23,406 nucleotides of DNA from Kiritimatiellia bacterium (lineage in GTDB: Bacteria; Verrucomicrobiota; Kiritimatiellia; RFP12; UBA1067): NCBI GenBank assembly GCA_024405255.1, contig JAKSOY010000043.1, forward strand, positions 1-23,406. Direction: 5' to 3'. Every line of letters starts with the position of its first letter. Position 1 is the stretch's first letter. The notes beneath the pieces were generated by a model. It did not search any database, was not told where the DNA came from, and worked only from the letters and a program-made list of their open reading frames with translations. This document shows, piece by piece, positions 8,901 to 18,000 of this stretch. The translations under genes were made by a program, and so were the position numbers.

Positions 8901-11900
8901 CGGTGGTGAAATACGGCGCGGGCACGTTCAAATTCCATTTGAACTACACGGCGAACTCCTTTACGGGCGGTACCTACGTCCACCAAGGCAAGATGATCAT
9001 CGATTCGATCTACAAGACGCCGCAGCCATGGTATGCGCTCGGCAATCCGGCCGGACCGCTCTTCATCGGCGCGACGGGCGAACTTGACATGACTGCGTGC
9101 GGGGCCACTGCGTTGAGCGTCGCGTCGCTTGAAACCGAGGCTGGCGCAACGCTGACGACGACCAACACCAATGTCCTCACGGTGAGGGGGGATGCGACGA
9201 TCGCGGCGGGCCTCGCAACGGCGGGTTCGCTCGTACTCAACGGCGAAACGACCTTGGACCTGACGGACCTTTTCGCGGGGGCCAATCCGCCGATGGCCGG
9301 TCAGCCGGTGACGCTGGTCACGGCGAAGGCCATTTCCGGTTCAGGCGTCTACAAGGTGAAGGGCAGCCCCTATGCAACGCGCATCGTCAATCTGGGTACT
9401 TCGCTCGTCGCGGTGTTCTTCACGGGCAGTGCCGGCGAGGCCGTGGCGGCGGCGAAGCCGATTCGTCTCTGGTGTGTCGGCGATGACCTCGTGCGCGGTA
9501 CGGCGACGGACAACTTCCGCGGCCCGCTCGCGCGCCTCTTGGCGCTTGACGGATGGGATGTCAAGATGACGGGCTTCCGTACGGTCAATTCGGGTGCGAT
9601 TCCGCTACCGACCGTCTGGAGCGGCCACACAGGCCTGCAGGGCGCGGCTCTGCGGACGAGCGCGACGCGTCCAGGCTTGCTTGAAGGCCTCGACACCTAC
9701 GCGGCGGCGGCCGAAGAACCTGACTTCACGATCTTCCTCTGCGGCAAGGCGGACCTCGCAGACGGCGTCGATGCGGCGACCGTGCTGGCGAACTGGCAGG
9801 AGGCCGTGACGCGTCTCAAGGCGGCGCTGCCGATGACGACCGTTGTGGCGTTGGCGCTTCCGGGCGAAAGCGCGTTCAACGCCCAGGCGCGGACCTGGGC
9901 GGCGGCGAACGGCGTGCCTTTCGTCTCCGGTACCGAAACGGCTCTGGCAACGACGGATGCCGAAGGTTTTTCGGCGGCTGCGGCGGCGATCCACGAGACG
10001 CTCGCTTCGCTCGCCACCTGTGCGGGTAAGAACGGAGCGGCGACGGTGGTGAAAATCCGCAATGCGCTTGCGCGCGACGGCAAGTTCCTCGCCGTCACCT
10101 ATTCAAAGCCGCTGACGGCGCTGCCGTCTACGCCGACGCTTGTCCGCACGAGCGACTCGGGTGCGATCACCCTGTCGGAGGCGACGTTGTCGAACGACGG
10201 ACGCACCGTGACCTACGCGCTTGCCGAAGAAGTGGTGCCGAAGACGGAATACGCCTTCACGGCGAACGGCGTGACGACGACGTTCTTCCCGCGCCTCTTC
10301 GGTGCGCTCAACAACGTGCCCGACGCCTACACGACGGGCTATGTGCGCAAGCGCGTGTTCGAAGCGGATGCCACCTACCACCATGCGCAGAATCTCGACC
10401 GCATCCCTTATACCTTCGCGCCGTTGATGTCCGAAACCGGCATCGCGCGCGTGGGCTACTACATTGAACTCGTGCGTGCGGATACGGGCGAACTGAAGAC
10501 GATGTGGATCGACATGGCGGCGCCGGGTTCCAACTGGGCGGACGTGGCGTTGCCGGTCACGCCGGGGCAGTACAAGCAGCAGGCCGTGTCGTCCCTCCAT
10601 GTGTGGAGCGACTTCGGCGGTGTGAAGCCGGTTGCCGCGAACGACGATTCGGTGGAAGGCTTCATCGAATTCTCGCCGCTCAACCTCGGCGGTACCGATC
10701 CGTCCATTGACGGCGCGCCGGCGGAAGTGTGGGCCAACCAATTCGGCTTTGTCGACACATTCGATAGGACCGGTACGGGCGGTTATGGATCCTTCCAGCT
10801 CATGCGCAAGTTCCCGGTCGGGACGGTACCGTCGGCGGAAATCCTCTTCAGCTACACCTACTGGGGAAATAAACAGAGCGGCAATCCGATCTGGGGCATG
10901 GGGTCGTTGGCGAACTACGGCGAACTCAATGCCAACAAGTCGATCGACTGGACCTTCATCACGGGTACAGGACTCGACGCCATCAGCGGGGCGGCCTATT
11001 CCGTGCGCCGTATCGAGTTCTGGCTCAAGTACGACGGTGCGGAAGACCGTGCCTCCGCCTGTTCTCTCGTGTGGACAGGCGAGAACGGCGGCGACTTCCA
11101 GGCATTCGCCAACTGGCGGGCGCAGGACGACTCGGCACCGACGACCTTCAACGACCAGACGATGCTGCTACCGGCGAATGAAACGCCGATTGCATTCAGC
11201 TATCAGGGTGTGGACATGATCAACTGTGGCTATTCGATGCTTGTGGTGGATGGCAGTTATTCATTCCCCGAGGTGGGCGGTCTCTACTTGAAGTCGCTTG
11301 ACTTGGGTCCGGCCGGACGGCTTGCCTACGATCCGACGCGGTTTGCCTTGCGCGTAGACAACGCGCCGGTTTTCGCTTCCGGCGCGAAGCTTGCGCTGGC
11401 ACCCAAGTATGCGAATGCGACGAAGGGACGTTTCCTGCTCCTCACGTGGGATCGTGGCGGTTTTGACTCGGATACCGACCTGACGTCGATTTTCGACACG
11501 ACCAGCTCGAAGGGCGCGAATGTGAAGGTTTGGGCCGAGAAGGTCGGGAACGGTGGTCGGCTGTGGGTTGACCTCGATTTCGGTGCGCCGAAGCGCGCGC
11601 TCACGATCATGCCGGTGGGCGATTCCATCACGCAGGGCTATATGAGTACCTACGGCAACTGGCGTACGCTCTTCATGAAGAAGCTGGCGGCTGCAGGCTA
11701 CGAGCCGCATTCGACGGGCTTCTGGAAGATCGAGTCGAACGACATCTGCGGCGCGACAATGCCTGAAGACTGGATCTGGCATGCCGGTATCAGCGCGCAG
11801 CGCACGCTCACCAAGGGTGGCGGCGGCACGCTCGATGCGATCGAGGCGCTGCTCGATCAGGCGGGCGATGTCGATTTCGTGGTCGTGAAACTCGGCACGA

Positions 11901-14900
11901 ACGACGTGGGGGCCGATGGTACGTCGGCGCAGGAAGCGTTCGATGGCTGGACGAATCTCGTCTTCAAGATCCTTTCCCAGAAGCCGCACGCGAAGGTGAT
12001 CGCAAGTTCGATCCTTGACCAGGCGCATAATGCGGCCACCGAGGCCCGGGTCATTGCGTTCAACGCGGCCGTTTCGAATGCGGTGGCTACGGGCGTCTTC
12101 CCGGCGGGTCGCGTCTACTTCGCCGATGTCTATACGCCGTGCTATCGCTATGATGTGAACGGACGGTACATCCCGGGCAGCTTCTATGCCGCCGACAATG
12201 TCCATCCCGACTGGCCGGGTGAAGACAAGATGGCGGATGTCTACCTCGCGGCGATCGAACGTGCCGTTGCCGAGGACCAGGGCGACATCGGCCAGCGTGA
12301 GCCGATGCCCACGACGACGGGCAGCCTGGTGAACGTGCCGGAAATCTACCGCGCCGGCTTCAAGCGCGCCCGCGTCTACGACATCCTCAAGAGTCCGCGT
12401 CTGAGCCGCGGCATGGTGGTGCCGTATGAAGACTATTCGCAGGAAGAGGGCGTGACGGAAAATCTCGGTCGCGTGGGCTACTACATCGAACTCAAGCGCA
12501 AGAACACGTCGCTCGTCGACTATCGCGGGCTCGTGCGGTGGCTGTGGGTGGATGTGGAGGCGTTCGGCAATCGCGACCTCGCTTCTTGCGGCATCCCGAT
12601 CGAGGTGTCGAGCCAGATGCCGGTCAACGGACTTCACGTGGTGGGCAATATGCCCGGTATTGAGGCGATTGCGCCCGACGACGATTCGCAGCAGGCTTTC
12701 GTTGAATTTTGGCCGCACGGCTATTCCGGCGGGCCCGGTTCGGCAAACGGTGCGCCGCCCAACACCTACGGGTGCGACTGGAATGACGTGTTGTCGGCGA
12801 ATTCCTACAGCTACGGTTCGATGCAGATCCATCGGATGACGCCGTTGGCGCGCAATCCGGCGCAGGTGCTCTTCGCGTTCAACCGCTGGACGGTTGGGAG
12901 CGGCGAACTTGAAATCGGCCTCGGAAACTTCTCGTCGGTGACGCTGGGTTCCGTCGACTGGACGTTCACGGGCGATGCGGGCAAGGGCTATGCCGGAACA
13001 ATGTCCGCCGCTGCCTACGAAATCGCCCGGATCGAAATCTGGACGAAGGAACTCGATATGAGCGAAATCCTGACGGCGGAATGGACGGGCGCCGGTGAGG
13101 ATCCGACGGATTGGAGCGATCCGGCGAACTGGCGCGCCGTCAACCGCGCGGGCGAGACCCTCGCGGCCGTGCCGCAGACGATCACCGATGTCACGATTCG
13201 CGACAGTGCGGCGCTCGCCCGTCTTCGGGCCGGGGCGTTCGTGTGCCGCAGCGTGACGGTCGGCGGTTCGCATACGTTGGCCGCCGATTGGGATTGGCGC
13301 AATCTGAAGGTGGCCTTTGTCGAGGGAACCTCGATCGACCTCAAGGGGCACAAGCTCTACATCTCGCCGCGCATTCCCGAGAAAGGCTCCTGTGCCATCA
13401 CCGATTCGACGGTGGGACTCTGGCCGGCTTCCCGCTTCTATCGCGTGAAGGTGGAAGGGTTGAAGTTGGCCGCCAACGCAGCGCCGTGCGAGGGCGTGCA
13501 GCTTGCGGAGATCAAGCTCTTCGATGCGGCGGGCCAGGATGTCACAGCTTCGAAGACGCGTGTCTTCTGCGACACGACGACAACGGCGGCGAACGGGCTT
13601 CTTTCGCCTGACGGACAGGCCGCCGACAATGCCTTCGACGGCAGCATCTATACAAAGTGGACCGATTATCGTGCCGGTACGCAAGAGACCGCCGAAGTCC
13701 GGGAGGCCGCCTGGGCGGCGGTCGAGTTCCCCGAACCGGTTGCGCTGTCGAAGTACGAACTCCATTCGGGGGATGGCCCGGATGCGGCGAGTCCCTACCG
13801 TTGGCGCTTCCAGTCTTCGACGGACGGTGTCACTTGGACAGACCTCGACGTCGTCTCCGTGTATGTGGTTCCGGATACGCGCAATGGTCTGCTCTTCACG
13901 GGGCTGCCGGGAACAACGGTACTGGATTCGAACACGGTGGCGCCGGGCGAGCTTCATCTCGTGCTGAACGATTCGCTGACGACGTCGAAGCTGGTCGCGT
14001 CGGGACACCTCAAGGTGCTCAAGGAAGGTGTGGGCATTTGGCATAATACGGCGGCCACGGGTGACTATTCAGGTGGCCTTGAGATCGTCGAGGGTACGTA
14101 TCGCGGCTATCGTACGACCTTCCCGGACAACGGCAACCGCACGGTTGTCGTCCGCGCGGGGGCCACGTTGGATACGGATGCGCATTCGGGCAGTGTGCTC
14201 AACGGTACGGTCTCGCGCGTGGCGCTGGAGGAGGGCAGTACGTTGCTCCACGATCACAATGATGCGAGTACGAGCTATACCGGATTCCACAGCCTGTTCC
14301 TCACGGGCGATGCCGCGTTCAATGCCAAGACCTCCTGCGGGTTCATCTCCACGGCGTATCGTCGTACGTTCATCGACCTGGGCGGGCATACGCTCAATCT
14401 TTCGGTCGCCTCTGCCAAGACGTTCTCGCTCTACAACACCGAACTCACGGCCGGCAAGGTTGTGAATGCGAACAGTGGCTTCTTCGCCTTTGGCAGCGCG
14501 ACGAAGGGGTATGGACACACGGGTGTCTATGCGCCGGAAACGGACTTCGATCTGCGTTCCGCGCTGCAGGTCAACTGTACCAGCATCGTGCACAGTCTCA
14601 CGGTGCGCTGGCCAGACACCGACTATGGGTCCGCCGTGAGCAATGCCTATCTTTTCGTGCGTGGCACGCTTGCGCCGTTGACCTCCTACCATGTCAACTT
14701 CCGCCTAATGGATGGCGCGACGCTGGATCTTTCAACCAAGTCGAATGATTGGTCGCTCACGGCGCCGCAGCCGTCGTCGCTTCCGGCTGAAATGCGTACG
14801 ATTACCTTCGAAGACGGTGCGAAGATCAAGGTTGATCTTGGTCCGCGGCGCGGATTCGGTGCCGCAACGAAGATCGTCGATTGGTCGACTTGTCCGCCGG

Positions 14901-15019
14901 AAAACCTCGAGACGCTTAAGTTTGGCTTCGGCGGTAGTAGCGCAGGGCGCGGTGGTCAGCTAGTCGCGCGTGAGGACGGCCTCTATTTCTACAACGGTTT
15001 TGTCATTCACCTGCGGTAA
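5924..15019 (+). CDS. Giant secreted modular SGNH-hydrolase/lectin-like protein (about 3,031 aa)
   Basis: A putative secreted or surface acyl-esterase with glycan-binding modules. In order: signal peptide (to about 5986); tandem copies of a [beta domain + LamG-like] unit (5990-6815 and 6838-7660); a WTG...NWR/DWRG module (7720-8030); beta-helix with two autotransporter-type repeats (8060-9440); a degenerate SGNH fold (9455-10010); an Ig-like segment (10047-10310); a 'GYYIEL...GYGSFQLM' beta domain (10300-11040); a linker (11050-11580); an intact SGNH domain (11597-12300); a second 'GYYIEL...GYGSMQIH' domain (12330-13070); another WTG module (13078-13395); a discoidin (F5/8 C)-like domain (13405-13870); and a final beta-helix to the stop. 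The intact SGNH has GDS (Ser codon 11624), GTND (Asn 11900) and DNVHP (Asp 12194, His 12203). No outer-membrane barrel, LPxTG or PEP-CTERM tail is visible, so the export and anchoring route is unknown. The natural substrate is not readable; O-acetylated glycan is the usual expectation. Confidence 0.85.
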   Translation: MRKLIGLLTLVSALMAGEAMARTMTVKAQGQTSVTLEFGAPDGKDYQLCLASGPTDGGDRKRAWENWATVATVAADQEIGTYEIPPALLDGRLFRFFLMQTADLPYATERDSVRATGAQWVDTGIVPTSLTEVEFDFGNVVYEQNDTLFGQGYAGNNYLLTTQNGRFMFYGLVNKAGITLDTTIISNMRYVCRVTSDNSLTLSHGNVSNHYSINRGVSSGNLAVFGTNGGSYLCECTFYGMRITKDGSMLRDFLPVADAAGNGCLYDMISGTLFTSKTSTPLVSGTVCADRLGRVLATTPSLHGRRSIAITAQTDNAITLGFGNADGEVYTLFLAAGQTDGGSDKRAWTQFTEVTDISAAQTSYTYQLPDALKADGMQLRFFLMKSKGLPYAKELASITSTGYQWIPTDYVPTRETGVDIRFGDVVYANNTIIFGQAFMGSCYMIALQDRSSQHCFMWYGQTKQLDNTVLAETDYRARVIPGGTVAMSHGGGVETVYSAPFEEGFFNPLYIFGSPSGYFAKFRLDSMLITECGAPVRDFVPVEDLHGKGALFDRVYGRLHSNASATEFVKGADLDTTRTGWVVAQTGTFVASALKPVTATWVGLGDRANVADPLNWRCYNAAGMFLEGAVPTAETTVRLEESTTFNIPGGAAFACRAIEAPARVTLTTDCDWRGFDLALLPEGLKVDLAGHRLVVCADSTADVLDLANGAETTGELVLEVPAEATYDNAALTITGAVKFVKDGAGVVAISKHCATVTEAEVRAGTLKFNGGRFTLRPFTLSVKSGATCDLNGKGDNTYTYEIEGTGVDGRGAIVNGGSISSGTAQAAGLVLTGDARIWSKGHFGLINSSYTATTLELNGYTLTLDYGDGAGFWIANATGASGGTIRCLGGCIPYPYKNASSIPGVEFVLEGSSIFRMASGSPKCTIKRLVLNDGTTLEENSYLYTYGLEMREGARTSGGSWFYIGGPLIVSNETKTIEFSIPTADLSAASPGSVVKYGAGTFKFHLNYTANSFTGGTYVHQGKMIIDSIYKTPQPWYALGNPAGPLFIGATGELDMTACGATALSVASLETEAGATLTTTNTNVLTVRGDATIAAGLATAGSLVLNGETTLDLTDLFAGANPPMAGQPVTLVTAKAISGSGVYKVKGSPYATRIVNLGTSLVAVFFTGSAGEAVAAAKPIRLWCVGDDLVRGTATDNFRGPLARLLALDGWDVKMTGFRTVNSGAIPLPTVWSGHTGLQGAALRTSATRPGLLEGLDTYAAAAEEPDFTIFLCGKADLADGVDAATVLANWQEAVTRLKAALPMTTVVALALPGESAFNAQARTWAAANGVPFVSGTETALATTDAEGFSAAAAAIHETLASLATCAGKNGAATVVKIRNALARDGKFLAVTYSKPLTALPSTPTLVRTSDSGAITLSEATLSNDGRTVTYALAEEVVPKTEYAFTANGVTTTFFPRLFGALNNVPDAYTTGYVRKRVFEADATYHHAQNLDRIPYTFAPLMSETGIARVGYYIELVRADTGELKTMWIDMAAPGSNWADVALPVTPGQYKQQAVSSLHVWSDFGGVKPVAANDDSVEGFIEFSPLNLGGTDPSIDGAPAEVWANQFGFVDTFDRTGTGGYGSFQLMRKFPVGTVPSAEILFSYTYWGNKQSGNPIWGMGSLANYGELNANKSIDWTFITGTGLDAISGAAYSVRRIEFWLKYDGAEDRASACSLVWTGENGGDFQAFANWRAQDDSAPTTFNDQTMLLPANETPIAFSYQGVDMINCGYSMLVVDGSYSFPEVGGLYLKSLDLGPAGRLAYDPTRFALRVDNAPVFASGAKLALAPKYANATKGRFLLLTWDRGGFDSDTDLTSIFDTTSSKGANVKVWAEKVGNGGRLWVDLDFGAPKRALTIMPVGDSITQGYMSTYGNWRTLFMKKLAAAGYEPHSTGFWKIESNDICGATMPEDWIWHAGISAQRTLTKGGGGTLDAIEALLDQAGDVDFVVVKLGTNDVGADGTSAQEAFDGWTNLVFKILSQKPHAKVIASSILDQAHNAATEARVIAFNAAVSNAVATGVFPAGRVYFADVYTPCYRYDVNGRYIPGSFYAADNVHPDWPGEDKMADVYLAAIERAVAEDQGDIGQREPMPTTTGSLVNVPEIYRAGFKRARVYDILKSPRLSRGMVVPYEDYSQEEGVTENLGRVGYYIELKRKNTSLVDYRGLVRWLWVDVEAFGNRDLASCGIPIEVSSQMPVNGLHVVGNMPGIEAIAPDDDSQQAFVEFWPHGYSGGPGSANGAPPNTYGCDWNDVLSANSYSYGSMQIHRMTPLARNPAQVLFAFNRWTVGSGELEIGLGNFSSVTLGSVDWTFTGDAGKGYAGTMSAAAYEIARIEIWTKELDMSEILTAEWTGAGEDPTDWSDPANWRAVNRAGETLAAVPQTITDVTIRDSAALARLRAGAFVCRSVTVGGSHTLAADWDWRNLKVAFVEGTSIDLKGHKLYISPRIPEKGSCAITDSTVGLWPASRFYRVKVEGLKLAANAAPCEGVQLAEIKLFDAAGQDVTASKTRVFCDTTTTAANGLLSPDGQAADNAFDGSIYTKWTDYRAGTQETAEVREAAWAAVEFPEPVALSKYELHSGDGPDAASPYRWRFQSSTDGVTWTDLDVVSVYVVPDTRNGLLFTGLPGTTVLDSNTVAPGELHLVLNDSLTTSKLVASGHLKVLKEGVGIWHNTAATGDYSGGLEIVEGTYRGYRTTFPDNGNRTVVVRAGATLDTDAHSGSVLNGTVSRVALEEGSTLLHDHNDASTSYTGFHSLFLTGDAAFNAKTSCGFISTAYRRTFIDLGGHTLNLSVASAKTFSLYNTELTAGKVVNANSGFFAFGSATKGYGHTGVYAPETDFDLRSALQVNCTSIVHSLTVRWPDTDYGSAVSNAYLFVRGTLAPLTSYHVNFRLMDGATLDLSTKSNDWSLTAPQPSSLPAEMRTITFEDGAKIKVDLGPRRGFGAATKIVDWSTCPPENLETLKFGFGGSSAGRGGQLVAREDGLYFYNGFVIHLR
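5990..7660 (+). repeat. Tandem duplication of a ~275-aa [beta + LamG-like] unit inside the first giant protein
   Basis: Copy 1 (5990-6815) and copy 2 (6838-7660) align from start to end. Shared landmarks are 'TDGGDRKRAW' / 'TDGGSDKRAW', 'FRFFLMQ' / 'LRFFLMK', 'LPYA', 'FGNVVYEQNDTLFGQ' / 'FGDVVYANNTIIFGQ', and 'LRDFLPVAD' / 'VRDFVPVED'. The copies are well diverged, so the duplication is old. The unit is the presumed glycan-binding N-terminus of the protein. Confidence 0.8.
9455..10010 (+). other. Degenerate SGNH-like domain lacking catalytic residues
   Basis: Compared with the intact domain at 11597-12300 in the same protein, the GDS nucleophile motif reads GDD (VGDDLVRG; codon 9485 is Asp where the intact copy has Ser), GTND reads GKAD, and the DxxHP motif is replaced by 'DAEGFSAAA'. 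The order of strands and helices is still followed ('PDFTIFLCGKAD' against 'VDFVVVKLGTND'). It should be catalytically dead. Confidence 0.75.
11597..12300 (+). other. Intact SGNH (GDSL-type) hydrolase domain
   Basis: Block I is MPVGDSITQGY with Ser at codon 11624. Block III is KLGTNDVG with Asn at 11900. Block V is AADNVHPDWPG with Asp 12194 and His 12203. These are all elements of an SGNH esterase. The domain is followed directly by the 'GYYIEL' beta domain, the same order as after the degenerate copy. Confidence 0.85.
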
Positions 15020-15075
15020 TGAAGGTGTTTTCGGACAAGACGGAATGTTCAATGCCAAAGTCACTTACAAGGAAC

Positions 15076-15079
15076 AGGA
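15076..15079 (+). promoter_or_regulatory. Ribosome-binding site of the second giant gene
   Basis: AGGA at 15076-15079, with another GGA at 15071-15073, lies 9 nt before ATG 15089. The 69-bp gap after the previous stop shows no clear promoter or terminator, in line with co-transcription. Confidence 0.5.
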
Positions 15080-15088
15080 TGGAACGCA

Positions 15089-18000
15089 ATGAATGCAGAC
15101 CGGTTGAAACTGAAAGTTGTTAAGACGCTGGCGGCATGTGTCGCGGGCATGTTGGGGTTGGTGTTGCGGGCCGAGGTGCCGCTGCCGAGTACCTACCTGC
15201 CGGTTGACTACATCGAGGCCGATGGGTCGCAGTATCTTGATCCGGGCGTGAAGGCCAAAACCAACACCTCGGTCGATATTACATTCGGCAACATCCAGAA
15301 TGTCAACAACAGTACGATTTTCGGTACCACCATTTGGGGCGGCAATGTCTACCTCTTCATCGTCCAGAACAACGTGATGCGCATTTACGGGAATACGAAT
15401 ATCGTGATTTCCGAGCCGCTGGGAGGTACGGAGACCTATCGTCTGAACTGGGCGGCGAACAACGACTACACGTTCTACAAAGATGGCACGGTGGTGAAGT
15501 CGGGGTCTACGGCCCGTACGGGTGAGAACGGCAATAACTCCTTGTGGTTCTTCAAGGGGAACACCGGTTCGGCCCAGTATGCGAAGATGCGGCTCTACGC
15601 CTTGAAGATCGGCGAGGGCAATACGCTTCTCAGGGACTATGTGCCGTGTTGGAGCCCGGAAGGTGTGCCTGGATTGTGGGACAAGGTGGGAGGCAAGTTC
15701 TATGCGAGCGCAACGAGTACGCCTTTCCGTGCGCCGTGGCCGAAGACCGATGGCACCCTGCCGGGCGGCTACACGCCGATCGCGTACATCAAGTCCACGG
15801 GCACGCAGACCATCAACACGGGATTCACCGTGACGGGCAACACGGTTGCCGACGTCTCCTGCGGACAGCTCACGCGCGAACAGCCCGTGGCGTTGTTTGG
15901 CACCGGATGGGGCGGGAGCGCCTATCTGATTGCCCTGCAGAGCGATGTCGTCCAGTTTTGGGGAACCTCGACGAAGGTCGCGGACATCCCAGTTCCCGAC
16001 CGGGATTTTCGCATTCAGATCGCGAGCGACGGCGTGACCGTGACGCTTGCGGGAGGCGAGCCGCAGAAGACAACGTTGACCCATTCGGCCAATGCCAATC
16101 TCTGGCTCTTCGGTTGCGGACAAACCGACCACCGCTCCAAGTACGCCCTCTACGGCATGAAACTCTGGACGTCGGCCGGCGGAGCGTTGGAACGCGACTT
16201 CGTACCGTGCCGCAACAAGGTGAACGAGGCCGGCCTTTTCGATCGGGTGCACGGCAAGTTCTACGGCAGCGCGACCGGCGACAAGTTCATCGGGCCCTAC
16301 GGGGACAGCCGTCTGCCGTCCGGCTATGTGCCGGTTGAATACATCGAGTCGACCGGCAATGCCTGGATCGATGCGGGCACGAATGCGACGCAGAACACGC
16401 GTATCGAGGCTTCGTTCAACACCTGCACCCTGTCTCAGGCGTGGGGCGTGTTCTTCGGTACGGCGGGCGGCGATCGTTCAAGCGACGGCGTGCTGTTGCG
16501 CTACTACAACAACACCCTGAATCTGAACGGCTTCTTCTGCAATGCCATCTACGACGAAGCGCAGATCGGCGTTTCCGCGAATACGGACGTGCAAGTGGTG
16601 CTTGAGAAGAACAAGATGACGGTGAACGGAACGGAAGGGACGATCACCACCTCCGCCTCGCCCTATGCGGGGAACATCTACCTCTTCTGCGGCAACAACG
16701 TCGGTACAGCATGGCGTCATCAGACGATGCGGCTCTACTCGTTCAAGATGTCCGAAAACGGTGTGCCCGTACGCGATTTCGTGCCGTGCCGCAACCTGAA
16801 CGGCGAGGCGGGCCTCTGGGACAAGGTGGAAGGCAAGTTCTACGGCAACTGCGGTCCGGGTGCGTTCACGACGCCGGCGGGCATTCTGCCGCGTGAGGTG
16901 ACGCTGCCCGAGGGTTACACGAAGCTCAACTGGATCGGGAGCTCGGGCACGCAGTACATTGATACGCAGTATGTGCCGCAGGCGGCGACGCAGGTCACGG
17001 CGTTCTTCAAGCCGCTTGCGCGGAACGAGAACTGGGCGGCGTTCTTCAGTTCCCTCAATAACGACTCGTCCCAGAATGCCGTCTCGCTTCGGTATTACAA
17101 CAACACCTGCACGATCAACGGCATGTTCTGCAATGCGGCATACGGCGAGGCGACGACGAGTGGAACCTATGAGGAGGCCTTTGTCGCGGCGGCACTTCGC
17201 CGGGGCGTGATGATCATCGACGGAGTCCGCAGCGGGATCTCCACGACGGCCGAGCCGTACCAGGGATCGCTGATCCTCTTCGGCGAACGTAACGGATCCC
17301 AAATCCGTCGTCAGCAGGCGATGCGCCTTTTCTCGTTGACGATTTCCGAGAACGGAACGGTGGTACACGACTATGTGCCCTGCCGCCGTAATTCCGACGG
17401 TTTGCGCGGGCTCTACGATCTCGTGGCACAGGAGTTCAAGACCAACGACGGTACGGGCATCTTCGCGGGGTCGGATGTTGCGGTCTATGCGAAACTCGAT
17501 GGCGACGGCTACGCCTACTACGGGGCGGAGCATGAACGCGTGGGCGCGCCCACGACCGGCATCACGGGGCTGCCCCTCGCGTTCGCGAACGACGCCGAGT
17601 TCCAGGCGCTCGTCGCCGTACCCGAACGGGTGGCACAGGCCGCAGGCGTCATCCTCGAACGCAACATCACGCTTTCAGAGGATGTCGACTGGTCGGGCTT
17701 TGACTTCGACTTCGCCGGTAATACAATTAACCTTGCCGGCCACAACCTCACGGTGGCCAGCCTCAACGGAGAGGGCCTGGTGACGGATGCGACCGGTTAC
17801 CTGCTGCTGGATTACATCAAGTCCACCGGTACTCAGACGATCAACACGGGCATCACCGCGACGAGCAGCCTTGTTGCCGACGTGTTCTGCGGACAAGTCA
17901 CGCACGACCAGCCCGTGGCGCTCTTTGGCACCGGGTGGGGAGGCAATGCCTATCTGATTGCCGTGCAGGGCGGCATTGTCCAGTTCTGGGGCAACGGCAT

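Noticed and set aside
11261..14044. Very long minus-strand open frame (about 927 codons)
   Set aside because: It lies opposite the SGNH-containing coding sequence. It is Arg/His/Ala-rich with no domains, as expected from the complement of G+C-rich codons.
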